Source: Maribacter sp. 4G9
Lineage (GTDB): Bacteria > Bacteroidota > Bacteroidia > Flavobacteriales > Flavobacteriaceae
Reading direction: 5' to 3'
DNA length: 42,657 nucleotides
Assembly: GCF_002742265.1 (NCBI RefSeq)
Contig: NZ_MDGL01000005.1
Location: 1 to 42,657 of the forward strand
Positions 14,220-22,797 of this stretch are shown here, piece after piece. A program made the translations under genes and the position numbers. A model generated the notes under the pieces. The model did no database searches. It saw nothing but the letters and a program-made list of their open reading frames with translations, and was not told the origin of the DNA. Position 1 is the stretch's first letter. The number at the start of each line of letters is the position of its first letter.

Positions 14220-14990
14220 TTAATTATAAAGCGCCTTCTTTTTTCCTAAGTGCAAGATGGCTTCGGGCAAATCGAGTTCGCGCGTTCCGTTGCCGGTTCT
14301 AATATAAAACCGTGACCTCCCGTCTTGACTTAGATAGACCGGTGTTTTGGCCGGGTCTATTTCTATGTAGCACACATCATTTTCTCCATATCTGTAAAAA
14401 GATACATTTACAGCCGTACATAAATGGGTGCCCAATTTTAGAGATATCAACTGCATCAGGTATTGTTCAAAACCATCTCTATCTGGTTTTTTCAAGGTTT
14501 CAAAATCCTGGTTTAGACCGAGGATGTTGCCGTTATCGTCTACTCCTATAAGCAAATTACCACCGTTGGTGTTCATAAAACCCGCTATGGTCTTGATAAT
14601 TACAAATTCCAACTGTTTATTCACTTTGGATTGACGTAAATCCCATCGCAGACTTGATTTGAACTCCACCAAATCATTCTCGCCTTTTTTAATGAGTTCC
14701 AGCAGGGTTTGCCCATCCATCCGTTTCCTGTTCAGTTGAAAAATCTTTTTTCTGAAAAAGACCATCAAGGCAAGGCTGCTTCCCAATATTCCGAACAACA
14801 GGTTTTTAAGGACTTGGTCAACATCGGTAAAACCCCATACGGTTTCAAAAGCCTCGCCAAGATAGCTTGGCCAGTGACCGGAATCGCCCGACCGGTCAAA
14901 GAGAAAAAGGGATAGGCCCAAGGGTTGCAGTATAAAGACCCCAAAGGCAAAGCCTGCCAAAAGCCATATCCCTATTTTTCTTCTTTGCAT
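14220..14990 (-). CDS. Membrane-anchored AlbA_2 (Schlafen-type) domain protein
   Basis: 256 residues. Two N-terminal membrane helices (about 8-30 and 62-82) are followed by a soluble domain starting MDGQTLLELIKKGENDLVEF. AlbA_2 features are E-x-x-x-EFKSSLRWD, the glycine turn NTNGGNLLIGVDDNGNILGL, and the end strand RFYIRTGNGTRELDLPEA. AlbA_2 domains occur in putative transcriptional regulators and in Schlafen-type nucleases; the EFKS Glu/Lys are those discussed as nucleic-acid or divalent-metal contacts. A membrane anchor is unusual for a nucleic-acid-binding domain. It sits between SpoIIAA-like copy 2 and the SHOCT gene. Confidence 0.82.
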   Translation of the reverse strand: MQRRKIGIWLLAGFAFGVFILQPLGLSLFLFDRSGDSGHWPSYLGEAFETVWGFTDVDQVLKNLLFGILGSSLALMVFFRKKIFQLNRKRMDGQTLLELIKKGENDLVEFKSSLRWDLRQSKVNKQLEFVIIKTIAGFMNTNGGNLLIGVDDNGNILGLNQDFETLKKPDRDGFEQYLMQLISLKLGTHLCTAVNVSFYRYGENDVCYIEIDPAKTPVYLSQDGRSRFYIRTGNGTRELDLPEAILHLGKKKALYN

Positions 14991-15032
14991 AGATAACGGT
15001 GTTATGGTCGTTCGGTCAAAAGCAAAACACTG

Positions 15033-15251
15033 TTATTTTTTGTCCTTTAACAGGAACGTCTTGCGTTTCTCAAACTCCTCTTCGTCGATTTCGCCGCGGG
15101 CGTACCGCTCCCTCAGGGCTTCCATTGCCCTGTCCTTTCTGTTTTTCTGTCCCGGTGTGGGGTAGGGAATCAGGAATATCCAGAAGATGAGGATTATCCA
15201 TAACCCCCACCATATCCAGTGCATTCCCCCAAAATACCAATCGTCCATCAT
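15033..15251 (-). CDS. SHOCT-domain small membrane protein
   Basis: 72 residues. The N-terminus is a Trp-rich single membrane helix (WIWWGLWIILIFWIFLI). The C-terminus is a SHOCT motif, ALRERYARGEIDEEEFEKRK, the short helical motif that often ends membrane or zinc-ribbon proteins and is thought to mediate oligomerisation. It is a common companion of metal-resistance loci in Bacteroidetes. It lies 27 bases downstream of SpoIIAA-like copy 3. Confidence 0.87.
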   Translation of the reverse strand: MMDDWYFGGMHWIWWGLWIILIFWIFLIPYPTPGQKNRKDRAMEALRERYARGEIDEEEFEKRKTFLLKDKK

Positions 15252-15278
15252 AATTTTCTAGATTTAAAGATTCATGTT

Positions 15279-15650
15279 TCAGTTACTATTGCTATTGCTT
15301 GTTTGTTCGAGCCAGTTGTTGGCCATGTTTCCATCTTCAGGTCCGAAATATTTTATGTGGGCTTCACTAAACGGCAATAGCGATTCGGTAAACCGTTCTT
15401 GCCATGTTTTTTCGCCCACCAAGGCTATTTTCTTAAGCCGTGCTTCTTCGGGAAAGGAAATATCCAACCTCTCACCGCTGCTTTTCTTCACTCCTTTTTT
15501 GGGAGGCTCCATTTCCATATACCAAGCGGCCCGTTCATTGCTTTTCAAATGTTCATTCAGGGCCTTGACCAAGGTCGCCCCATCATCGGCATCCAGCTCT
15601 TGATCTGCGATGGTATATAAGATTTGGTCTTTTTTATAGATTGCTATCAT
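15279..15650 (-). CDS. SpoIIAA-like (STAS-related) protein, copy 3
   Basis: 123 residues. It starts MIAIYKKDQILYTIADQELD and contains the block KKIALVGEKTWQERFTESLL, then AHIKYFGPEDGNMANNWLEQ, which matches the last third of copies 1 and 2 (KMAFVGNKKW, KIALVGEKKW; KYFGPDQ). The N-terminal half is more diverged and carries an extra Lys/Pro-rich loop. The 23-base upstream element of the other two copies is absent. It lies 34 bases downstream of the second Fur-family gene, probably in its operon. Confidence 0.8.
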   Translation of the reverse strand: MIAIYKKDQILYTIADQELDADDGATLVKALNEHLKSNERAAWYMEMEPPKKGVKKSSGERLDISFPEEARLKKIALVGEKTWQERFTESLLPFSEAHIKYFGPEDGNMANNWLEQTSNSNSN

Positions 15651-15684
15651 CGTCGTATTCTTTTGATGTTATTGTCCTTAAAGG

Positions 15685-16107
15685 TTACTCCAAATTGCCA
15701 TTGCATTTATTGCATACTCCCGTTACGACCAGGTTGATATCCTCCGCCATATATCCTTGGGGCAGGTTTACCTGCGGGATTTTACGGTCGGTCAAACAAA
15801 CGGTCTCGTTGCACCGGGTGCAATGAAAATGCAGGTGCAGGTCGTTGCCCACCTCACATTCACAGTCTTCCTCACAGAGCGCATATTTCATAATGCCCGT
15901 ACCGTCCTCTATTTGATGTACGATGCCTTTTTCCTCAAATGTTTTCATCGTCCGGAAAAGGGTACTCCTTTCCGACTTCTCGAAGAAACTCTCCAATTCG
16001 CCCAAACTGATGGCCACCTCGTTTTCCAGTAACTTTTTATAGGTCAACAGACGCATCGGGGTGGGTCGTATTCCCTTGCTCTCCAATTTTTTGACGATTT
16101 TTTCCAT
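15685..16107 (-). CDS. Fur-family metal-responsive regulator, copy 2
   Basis: 140 residues. DNA-binding half: KKLESKGIRPTPMRLLTYKK and RSTLFRTMKTFEEKGIVHQI. Dimerisation half: HLHFHCTRCNETVCL and the final CNKC, giving two CxxC pairs for structural zinc. An extra Cys cluster (CEEDCECEVG) just before HLHFHC is not in the copy at 6092 and could add a regulatory metal site. The start is 10 bases after the P-II-like gene, so the pair is co-transcribed with or downstream of the czc genes. It probably senses Zn2+ or Fe2+ and controls the efflux genes. Confidence 0.9.
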   Translation of the reverse strand: MEKIVKKLESKGIRPTPMRLLTYKKLLENEVAISLGELESFFEKSERSTLFRTMKTFEEKGIVHQIEDGTGIMKYALCEEDCECEVGNDLHLHFHCTRCNETVCLTDRKIPQVNLPQGYMAEDINLVVTGVCNKCNGNLE

Positions 16108-16117
16108 GTGCGATGGG

Positions 16118-16456
16118 TCAGAGGTCGTACCGTTTTAAGGATTCCCCCGTTTTGATCTGGAAGGCATCCTCAATATCCGATAAATAGATGATACCGTCCC
16201 CTGGGTCGGGCGTTTTACCGTTTTCCGTAATAATATCGATTGCCGATTGTGCTTCTTCATTTTGACATACCAGCTCCACTTTTACCACCGGACTATCGGT
16301 TACGTGAAAATCCAATGAGGGCTTCGCGCCTTTTGCTTTGAATGCTCCAGTACCCTCCGCCTGTGAAAGCGTCATACTTTTAAAACCTTTATCGCTAAGG
16401 GCTTCGATGACCCTTTGTATCCTGTTCGGTTTAACAAATGCTTTTATTTCTTTCAT
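16118..16456 (-). CDS. P-II (GlnB)-like signalling protein linked to metal efflux
   Basis: 112 residues. It has the P-II start MKEIKAFVKPNRIQRVIEAL and the C-terminal signature GDGIIYLSDIEDAFQIKTGE. The T-loop segment is altered (GTGAFKAKGAKPSLDFHVTD) and lacks the uridylylated Tyr51 region of GlnB. There is no ammonium channel or glutamine synthetase gene nearby; it lies between czcB and a Fur-family gene. P-II-like proteins beside CusA/CzcA systems are known and thought to sense metal or nucleotides for the efflux pump. It is probably a trimeric cytoplasmic sensor. Confidence 0.85.
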   Translation of the reverse strand: MKEIKAFVKPNRIQRVIEALSDKGFKSMTLSQAEGTGAFKAKGAKPSLDFHVTDSPVVKVELVCQNEEAQSAIDIITENGKTPDPGDGIIYLSDIEDAFQIKTGESLKRYDL

Positions 16457-16481
16457 TTTTAAAATGTTTAAATTTTTAATC

Positions 16482-16555
16482 GATTTTGAACCGAGCCTGT
16501 TCTTTAATTTTTAACTAACTAAATTAAGTCGATAAACAAACTCGGAATCAAAATC
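16482..16555. repeat. Long inverted repeat between czcB and the P-II-like gene
   Basis: GATTTTGAACCGAG (16482-16495) is matched by CTCGGAATCAAAATC (16541-16555), a 13-pair imperfect stem with a ~45-base A/T-rich loop. It lies directly after the czcB stop in the minus-strand transcript. It could be an mRNA-stabilising hairpin or an attenuator that separates expression of pump and regulator genes. No good T-run follows for a standard terminator. Confidence 0.45.
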
Positions 16556-16571
16556 CTTGATTTTTAGAGAA

Positions 16572-17834
16572 TTAATGTCCGTGCTCCAATTCGCCTTTCA
16601 CCATTTCTGAAGAAAGAGTATAGGCCCCATTTGTTACTATTTTGATATTTTCGGGTGTTCCTGCAGGCAGGTTAACTTCTACAAACCCCAGATCGTTGAC
16701 CCCCGTGCTCACGGGGATGCGTTTATATTTCATTTTATTTTCAACAGGTTCTTCATCCTCATCCATGATGAAGATATAAGACTGTTCACCTTCCTGGACA
16801 ATAGCTTCCTCGGGAACAGCAAAGCCTGATTTTTCTCCTTGTACAATTCTTCCCTCCACATACATTCCGGGCAAAAGGTCCTTGTCTTTATTCTCGATAT
16901 CTGCCAATACCTCTATGGCCTTCGGATCGCTCTCAAACGTCTGCCCTATGGAACGCACGGTGGCCTTTAACAATTCATTAGGTTTTGAGGCTGTTGAAAA
17001 ATAAATCTGTTGTCCCTCCTTGACCTGCTTGATGTCCTTTTCATATACTTTGAAATTGACATAGATTTTCGAATTATCGCTTATCGAGAACATTTTGGAT
17101 TGTGGGGCCACATAATCGCCCAGGCTTACCATTACTTCGCCCACATAGCCACTAATGGGCGTAATAATGGGGATGGCAGAATAGATCTCCCCTTCGGCCA
17201 CTTTGGAAGGGTCCAGTCCCAACAAGCGTAGTTTGGACTTTAGGCCGTTTACACTGGAAGTGGTGGAACGAAATTTGGATTGCGCCATTTGGAATTCCTT
17301 GCCAGAGGAAACCCCTTTGTCATAGAGGGTCTTTTTGCGCTCAAAATCCTGCTTTAAAAATACCAGTTCGTCATTCTTTTCCTGGTATTCCTGTTGCATG
17401 GCGATGATATCCGGGTGTTCTATATAGGCCAACACCTGTCCCTTGCGCACAATGTTGCCCGGTACTACCTTGATCGAGCTAACATTTCCACCAATAAAGG
17501 GACTAATGTTTGCCCTGTCCTGTGGGAAGAGTTCGAGTGTTCCTGTTACCTTAATGTTGTTCCCTAAATTACGTTCCTCCAGAGGTTTCGTTTCCAGACC
17601 GATGGTTTCGGCCTGTTGTTTTGTAAGTTCAACAACACCTTCTTCCCCTTCTTCCCCTTCGTGGCCACCTTCTTCTTCGTCGTGACCCTCTTCTCCGTGC
17701 GCATCTTCTCCAGGTGCTTCGGTTTTTGATACGCCTTCCGTTTCGTTATGCCCAAGCTCGGATTTTGGGGCATCGTTACAGCTCAGAAACATAAGTGTCA
17801 ATAATACGGTACTAACTAATAGTATATTCTTCAT
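16572..17834 (-). CDS. czcB: CzcB-type periplasmic adaptor of a heavy-metal RND efflux system
   Basis: 420 residues. It has a lipoprotein signal with Cys near residue 19 (TLMFLSCND). A long His/Glu/Gly-rich segment (about 38-68, e.g. HGEEGHDEEEGGHEGEEG) probably buffers metal in the periplasm. The membrane-fusion core follows: beta-barrel start NIKVTGTLELFPQDRANISP, lipoyl half GNIVRKGQVLAYIEHPD, a helical hairpin (about 140-205), and SGYVGEVMVSLGDYVAPQS. It bridges the CzcA pump and the outer-membrane channel. It lies 18 bases after the czcA fusion gene. Confidence 0.92.
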   Translation of the reverse strand: MKNILLVSTVLLTLMFLSCNDAPKSELGHNETEGVSKTEAPGEDAHGEEGHDEEEGGHEGEEGEEGVVELTKQQAETIGLETKPLEERNLGNNIKVTGTLELFPQDRANISPFIGGNVSSIKVVPGNIVRKGQVLAYIEHPDIIAMQQEYQEKNDELVFLKQDFERKKTLYDKGVSSGKEFQMAQSKFRSTTSSVNGLKSKLRLLGLDPSKVAEGEIYSAIPIITPISGYVGEVMVSLGDYVAPQSKMFSISDNSKIYVNFKVYEKDIKQVKEGQQIYFSTASKPNELLKATVRSIGQTFESDPKAIEVLADIENKDKDLLPGMYVEGRIVQGEKSGFAVPEEAIVQEGEQSYIFIMDEDEEPVENKMKYKRIPVSTGVNDLGFVEVNLPAGTPENIKIVTNGAYTLSSEMVKGELEHGH

Positions 17835-17852
17835 TTTTCTTTCTTTTTAAGA

Positions 17853-20800
17853 TTATAGATTGCCCAATTGATATTGTATCTCAATGGCCTGTTGGTTATA
17901 TTGGTTGATGAAATCCAAATGGTTTATTTTGATGTTGATGGCACTGTTGAGGATGGTGATATAGCTAATGTAGTCTATCTCACCTTCCTTGTTTGCCAGT
18001 TCGGCAGTGGTCAACTGTTCCTCTGCCAGTGGCAGTGCCGCTTCTTCATAGTACCTCAACGACTTCAACGTTTTGTCCTGGGCTTTGTACAGTTGGGAGA
18101 CCAGGCTCTCGGTGGTCGCCTTTTGTGTCAAATACTGGTTTTCGGCCACCATGGCATCTGCCTTGGCCGCCCTTACCCTATTTTTTTGCGGAAGGAACCA
18201 CAAAGGGATGCTGATGCCCGCCTGATAGGCATTGAACCCCGTAACATCATTATACTTGAGATTGTCATAGCTCAGGCTGAACTTTGGCAGGAACTGGGAT
18301 TTTTCGACCTTTACGTTCGCTTTGCCCACTGCTGCGTTCTGAAGGTCGAACTGCAGCAACGGGTTATTGCTTATATCCAAAGTGTCTACAACCGATATTG
18401 GGTTTATGATCCCATAAGGCCCATCCATCGTATCAATGGAACCATCGATTCCCAGATATTGCTTCAATGCCCTTTTGGCGATCTCGATATCATCATAGGA
18501 CTGTTGCTTTAATACCTGTATTTGTTGGTACTCCGAGGTAGCCGAAATATAGGCGAGTTTTCCGGTCTCACCGCTATCGTACCTCAATTTGGCCGCACTT
18601 TCAAAATCGGCATAGATGCTGTCCAGCCTTTCGGCGAGTTTCAGGCGGGCCTTATTGTAGGCAATCTCGTAATAGGCCTGCATCACATCCCGTAACAGCT
18701 GCTGCTCACTAAGGTCATAGAATTTCTCGCCCAGCTTGGTGCGTTCCTTATAGAACCTGGATTTTGAAAACCCGGAGAGCAGGTCAATGTTGCCCTGTTG
18801 TACCCCGAAGGTACGCAGATTTCCCTGATTCAGGCCTTGGTCTTCCCTGCCGGCATATAGAAACGTGCTGCCCAGGTCAAAACTGGTGCCCTTCAAGGCC
18901 TGTTCCCTGTCTATGAACGCTTGTCCTTCCTTTAGGGTGGGATAATTTTCCCTTGCCATTACTATAGCTTCATCTAAAGTCAAGGTTTGAGCGATGGGAT
19001 TGTTTTGGGCCGATAGGTTACCAGATGATAAAAATCCTCCAACCAACAATAAAACTGGAATGATGGCTTGACTTTTTTTGATATAACCCGTATCGTCACC
19101 ATTATTTCTACGCTCCTTACGGGATTCCAACCAACTATAAAGTACCGGGACTACTACCAATGTTAAAAAGGTTGCCGTAATCAAGCCACCAATAACGACG
19201 GTTGCCAATGGTCGCTGCACTTCAGCACCTCCCGAGGTAGAAATCGCCATTGGGATAAAGCCCATAATGGCCGCCGTTGCCGTAAGCAATATAGGGCGCA
19301 AGCGCTCGTGGGTTGCCTCGTAGATCCTGTCTTTTAAATTTGTCATACCACTTTCTTTTAAATCATTGAATTTGTTGATCAGTACCAATCCGTTCAATAC
19401 CGCCACACCAAAGAGTACGATAAATCCGACTCCTGCGGAAATACTGAATGGCATTCCCCGTATCCAAAGGGCAAACACGCCACCAATGGCTGCCAGGGGT
19501 ACTGCCATATAAATCATTACCGACTGTGAGAACGAGCTCAAGGCAAAGTAGAGCAATATGAAAATTAGAAAGAGTGCAATAGGCACTACGATCATTAATC
19601 GGTCGGTCGCCCTTTGAAGGTTCTCAAAAGAACCACCATAGGTTATATAATAGCCCGGGGGCAGTTTCAACTGGGCATCGAGCTTTTGCTGAACCTCCTC
19701 GACCATGGACTTGACATCCCTGCCCCGAACGTTTACCCCCACATATATTCGCCGGTAGGTATTGTCCCTGGAAATCTGCATGGGCCCGGGTTTATAGCTG
19801 ATGTCCGCCAATTCCTTTAGGGGCACTTGGTTACCACTGGGCAGGTCTATGTACAGATTTTTAAGGTTGTTGATATCCTTTCGATAGGCCTCGGCCAGAC
19901 GGATGACCACTTCAAAGCGCTTTTCGCCCTCGAATATGACACTTGCCGATTCCCCTGCGAAGGCGGCGCTCACATAATCGTTGAGCTTGTCAATGGTAAC
20001 ACCGTATTGCGCCATCTTTGCCCGGTTATAGACAACGGTCATCTGTGGCAGGCCACTGGTCGCTTCCGCCCGTACATCACCAGCGCCATCTACGGTTTGT
20101 ATGATTGCCGCCATTTCCTGTGCCTTTTCGGCCAGAACATCCAGGTCCTCACCATAGATCTTGATGGCAACATCTTCCCGCACACCCGTCAACAGTTCAT
20201 TGAAACGGAGCTCTACGGGTTGGGTAAACACAAAGTTAACACCAGGGATAACCGAAATCTTTTCCTTCATCTTTTCGATGAGTTCTGCCTTGCTCTCCGC
20301 ACTGGTCCATTTGCTCTTATCCTTTTCAAGGATGATGTAACTATCGGCAATGTCCATGGGCATGGGGTCGGTAGGGATTTCGGCCACCCCGATCCTCGAG
20401 ATCATGGTCTTCACTTCGGGAAATTCATTTATCAAGTTCTGAAGTTTTTTTGAAGCTTCAATGGATTCGGTAAGGCTACTGCCCGGTTTTATCAAGGCCT
20501 GCATCGCAATATCGCCTTCGTCAAGTTTGGGGATAAACTCCCCGCCCATAGTGCTAAAGATAAAGCCGGCAATCATTAATAGTGCCACTGCACCTAAAAT
20601 TACTCCGGCCTTAAAACGCAATGCAAACGAAAGCAATGGCTTATACGCTTTGTTCAACCCTGCCATGATTTTATCACTGAACCTATCGATACTATTTTCA
20701 AATTTGGCGAACCAATGGTCCTGGTTTTTTGCAGGTTTCAGGAACAAGGCCGAAACCATAGGTACGTAGGTAAGGCATAGGATAATCGCCCCAAGTACGG

Positions 20801-22253
20801 CAAAACCAAAGGTAAATGCCATTGGACGGAACATCTTTCCTTCAACTCCAGTAAGGAAAAGGATCGGTGTAAATACGATAAGAATGATAAGCTGACCGAA
20901 AAAGGCAGAGTTCATCATCGTACTTCCCGATTCGTATGCCATTTCGTCCATTTCGGCCTGACCTATCGCTGCTTTTGATTTTTTCATCCGTTGATGGATA
21001 TGCAGTACCATACCTTCCACAATGATTACCGCGCCATCCACGATGATACCAAAATCGATGGCACCAAGGGACATTAAATTTGCCCAAACGCCAAATTGTT
21101 TCATCAAGATAAATGCAAACAGTAATGATAACGGGATTACCGAAGCGGTAATCAATCCGCCACGTAAACTCCCCAAGAGCAGTACAAGCACAAAGATCAC
21201 AATCAATGAACCTTCAATCAAGTTCTTCTCTACCGTACTTGTGGTCCTGGCTATAAGTTCGGCACGGCTTAAGAACGGTTCAATATCAACGCCCTCGGGA
21301 AGCGATTTCTGTATCTCGTCAATTCGTTTTTCTACATTATTGATCACATTACTGGGGCTTTCTCCCTTTAACATCAAAATCTGACCTCCCACAGATTCAT
21401 GCCCATCTTGTGTAAACGCCCCATAACGTACCTGATTCCCATAGCCCACTTTCTCAGCGATATCACGTACCAGAACAGGTGTTCCATTTTGGGTGGTAAC
21501 CACCGTATTTTCCAAATCTTCAAGGCTACGGGCCAAACCCTCGCCACGGATAAAGTTGGCCTGATGGTTTTTTTCAATATAGGCACCACCTGTATTTGCA
21601 TTGTTCACTTTAAGGGCTTCAAAAACCTGCCCCATGGTAATGCCAAAACTTTTAAGTTTATCGGGATTGATGGCCACTTCGTACTGCTTTACATAGCCCC
21701 CAAAAGCATTGACCTCGACCACACCGGGCACTAATGCCATTTGGCGTTTGACGATCCAATCCTGAATGGTACGAAGTTCCATGGCATCGTATTTATCTTC
21801 GTATCCTTCTTTTACCTTTAAGGTGTATTGGAATATTTCGCCCAGACCCGTAGTAATGGGTGCCATAAAAGGCGTACCAAAACCTTCGGGAATTTCCCCT
21901 GCGACTTCGGTCAATTTTTCTTGCACCAATTGCCGAGGAAGATAGGTACCCGCTTCGTCCTCAAAGACGATGGTAACCACGGACAATCCAAAACGGGATA
22001 CCGAACGCAGCTCGAAAACGTCAGGCAGGTTTGCCATTGCCAATTCTACAGGATAGGTAACAAATTGCTCAATATCTTCAGTACCTAAATTTGGGGCTAC
22101 TGTAATAACCTGTACTTGGTTGTTGGTAATATCGGGGACAGAACCCAGATTTATAGTGGCCATAGACCAAATGCCCGTACCCACAAGCGCTACTATAAAT
22201 AGGCCAATAATAAACTTGTTATTAATGGAAAATGAAATGATTTTGTTAATCAT
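17853..22253 (-). CDS. czcA: CzcA heavy-metal RND pump fused to a TolC/CzcC-like outer-membrane domain
   Basis: 1466 residues, against about 1030-1050 for CzcA alone. Residues 1-1040 are the RND pump: IPLSLLFAFILM, the HME-1 signature DFGIIVDGAVIIVEG near residue 400 in helix 4, the porter-domain joint IGVAEIPTDPMPMDIADSYI, and the second membrane block ending VLYSWLESRKERR. After a linker and a hydrophobic signal-like segment (IIPVLLLVGGFLSS...LSAQ) the rest (about 1080-1466) is a TolC-type protein: LTLDEAIVMARENYPTLKEG, YEIAYNKARLKLAERLDSIY, GISIPLWFLPQKN. The signature predicts Zn2+/Co2+/Cd2+ export driven by protons. How the two halves end in different membranes is open; I recall the fusion in other Bacteroidetes. 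Confidence 0.93.
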   Translation of the reverse strand: MINKIISFSINNKFIIGLFIVALVGTGIWSMATINLGSVPDITNNQVQVITVAPNLGTEDIEQFVTYPVELAMANLPDVFELRSVSRFGLSVVTIVFEDEAGTYLPRQLVQEKLTEVAGEIPEGFGTPFMAPITTGLGEIFQYTLKVKEGYEDKYDAMELRTIQDWIVKRQMALVPGVVEVNAFGGYVKQYEVAINPDKLKSFGITMGQVFEALKVNNANTGGAYIEKNHQANFIRGEGLARSLEDLENTVVTTQNGTPVLVRDIAEKVGYGNQVRYGAFTQDGHESVGGQILMLKGESPSNVINNVEKRIDEIQKSLPEGVDIEPFLSRAELIARTTSTVEKNLIEGSLIVIFVLVLLLGSLRGGLITASVIPLSLLFAFILMKQFGVWANLMSLGAIDFGIIVDGAVIIVEGMVLHIHQRMKKSKAAIGQAEMDEMAYESGSTMMNSAFFGQLIILIVFTPILFLTGVEGKMFRPMAFTFGFAVLGAIILCLTYVPMVSALFLKPAKNQDHWFAKFENSIDRFSDKIMAGLNKAYKPLLSFALRFKAGVILGAVALLMIAGFIFSTMGGEFIPKLDEGDIAMQALIKPGSSLTESIEASKKLQNLINEFPEVKTMISRIGVAEIPTDPMPMDIADSYIILEKDKSKWTSAESKAELIEKMKEKISVIPGVNFVFTQPVELRFNELLTGVREDVAIKIYGEDLDVLAEKAQEMAAIIQTVDGAGDVRAEATSGLPQMTVVYNRAKMAQYGVTIDKLNDYVSAAFAGESASVIFEGEKRFEVVIRLAEAYRKDINNLKNLYIDLPSGNQVPLKELADISYKPGPMQISRDNTYRRIYVGVNVRGRDVKSMVEEVQQKLDAQLKLPPGYYITYGGSFENLQRATDRLMIVVPIALFLIFILLYFALSSFSQSVMIYMAVPLAAIGGVFALWIRGMPFSISAGVGFIVLFGVAVLNGLVLINKFNDLKESGMTNLKDRIYEATHERLRPILLTATAAIMGFIPMAISTSGGAEVQRPLATVVIGGLITATFLTLVVVPVLYSWLESRKERRNNGDDTGYIKKSQAIIPVLLLVGGFLSSGNLSAQNNPIAQTLTLDEAIVMARENYPTLKEGQAFIDREQALKGTSFDLGSTFLYAGREDQGLNQGNLRTFGVQQGNIDLLSGFSKSRFYKERTKLGEKFYDLSEQQLLRDVMQAYYEIAYNKARLKLAERLDSIYADFESAAKLRYDSGETGKLAYISATSEYQQIQVLKQQSYDDIEIAKRALKQYLGIDGSIDTMDGPYGIINPISVVDTLDISNNPLLQFDLQNAAVGKANVKVEKSQFLPKFSLSYDNLKYNDVTGFNAYQAGISIPLWFLPQKNRVRAAKADAMVAENQYLTQKATTESLVSQLYKAQDKTLKSLRYYEEAALPLAEEQLTTAELANKEGEIDYISYITILNSAINIKINHLDFINQYNQQAIEIQYQLGNL

Positions 22254-22372
22254 AGAAAAAGTATTAATTCAGTTTAAACCTCGCAATGCAAATAGATGCA
22301 ATGCGTTTATAATGTGATGTTTACTTTGAAAAGCATCACGATAGGATATAGCTATCCTTTAAAAAAACTGAA

Positions 22373-22768
22373 TTATACTTTAGGGGGTTGGAATAGGGAT
22401 TCCAGATATCTGGAGGTGAAGTTTACTTTATGTAAATTAAATTGTTCTTTCCCTTCAAACTTTAATTGATTGATTAAAGCCGGATTGTTGTTCGCAATAA
22501 TTAATACTAAGGGGTGACAACATTGATGATGGCTATGTATAGGTGCATTCTCCTTATCAGAGTCATTGTGGTGCCTTTCTGCTTTTGCTTCCTTACCAAA
22601 GTAATCCTCAACTACATAATCGAGGAAAGAGTCTCCATAAACCTTATGGTCCTGGTAATGGGTTACGATGCTTGAAATTTCTTTAATGGGTCCACAAAAG
22701 TCCATATCAAGACTAATTCCCTGAAAAAAGAATAATAGCGACATTGATATGGAAAAAAGTGTTTTCAT
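22373..22768 (-). CDS. Small exported His/Cys-rich protein upstream of czcCBA
   Basis: From ATG 22768 (MKTLFSISMSLLFFFQGISL) it has 131 residues with a signal peptide; a start 12 bases further upstream adds MLKF and is less like a signal sequence. The mature protein contains CGPIKE, HHNDSDKENAPIHSHHQCCH and a mostly polar end. HSHHQCCH is a likely Zn2+ or Cu2+ site. It heads the czc run (119-base gap to the pump gene). Such small proteins with HxHH-x-CCxP are seen before czc genes in Bacteroidetes and may act as periplasmic metal chaperones or sensors. That role is inference. Confidence 0.75.
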   Translation of the reverse strand: MKTLFSISMSLLFFFQGISLDMDFCGPIKEISSIVTHYQDHKVYGDSFLDYVVEDYFGKEAKAERHHNDSDKENAPIHSHHQCCHPLVLIIANNNPALINQLKFEGKEQFNLHKVNFTSRYLESLFQPPKV

Positions 22769-22777
22769 AAACTTTAA

Positions 22778-22785
22778 CAAAGATA
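22778..22785 (-). promoter_or_regulatory. Possible Bacteroidetes -7 promoter box (TATCTTTG)
   Basis: TATCTTTG on the minus strand fits the Bacteroidetes -7 consensus TAnnTTTG exactly. It ends 9 bases before the chosen ATG at 22768, so the leader would be very short. It overlaps the alternative start at 22780, which supports choosing the inner ATG. No -33 TTG at ideal spacing is evident. Confidence 0.35.
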
Positions 22786-22797
22786 CAAATTAATCGA

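Noticed and set aside
17640-17700. Repetitive purine/pyrimidine-biased stretch that looks like a short tandem repeat
   Set aside because: It encodes the His/Glu/Gly-rich metal-binding segment of CzcB. The repetition follows from amino-acid composition.
17868-18512. A 214-codon plus-strand frame, and a similar one at 19827-20453
   Set aside because: Both are antisense to the czcA fusion gene, which reads without break through these bases.
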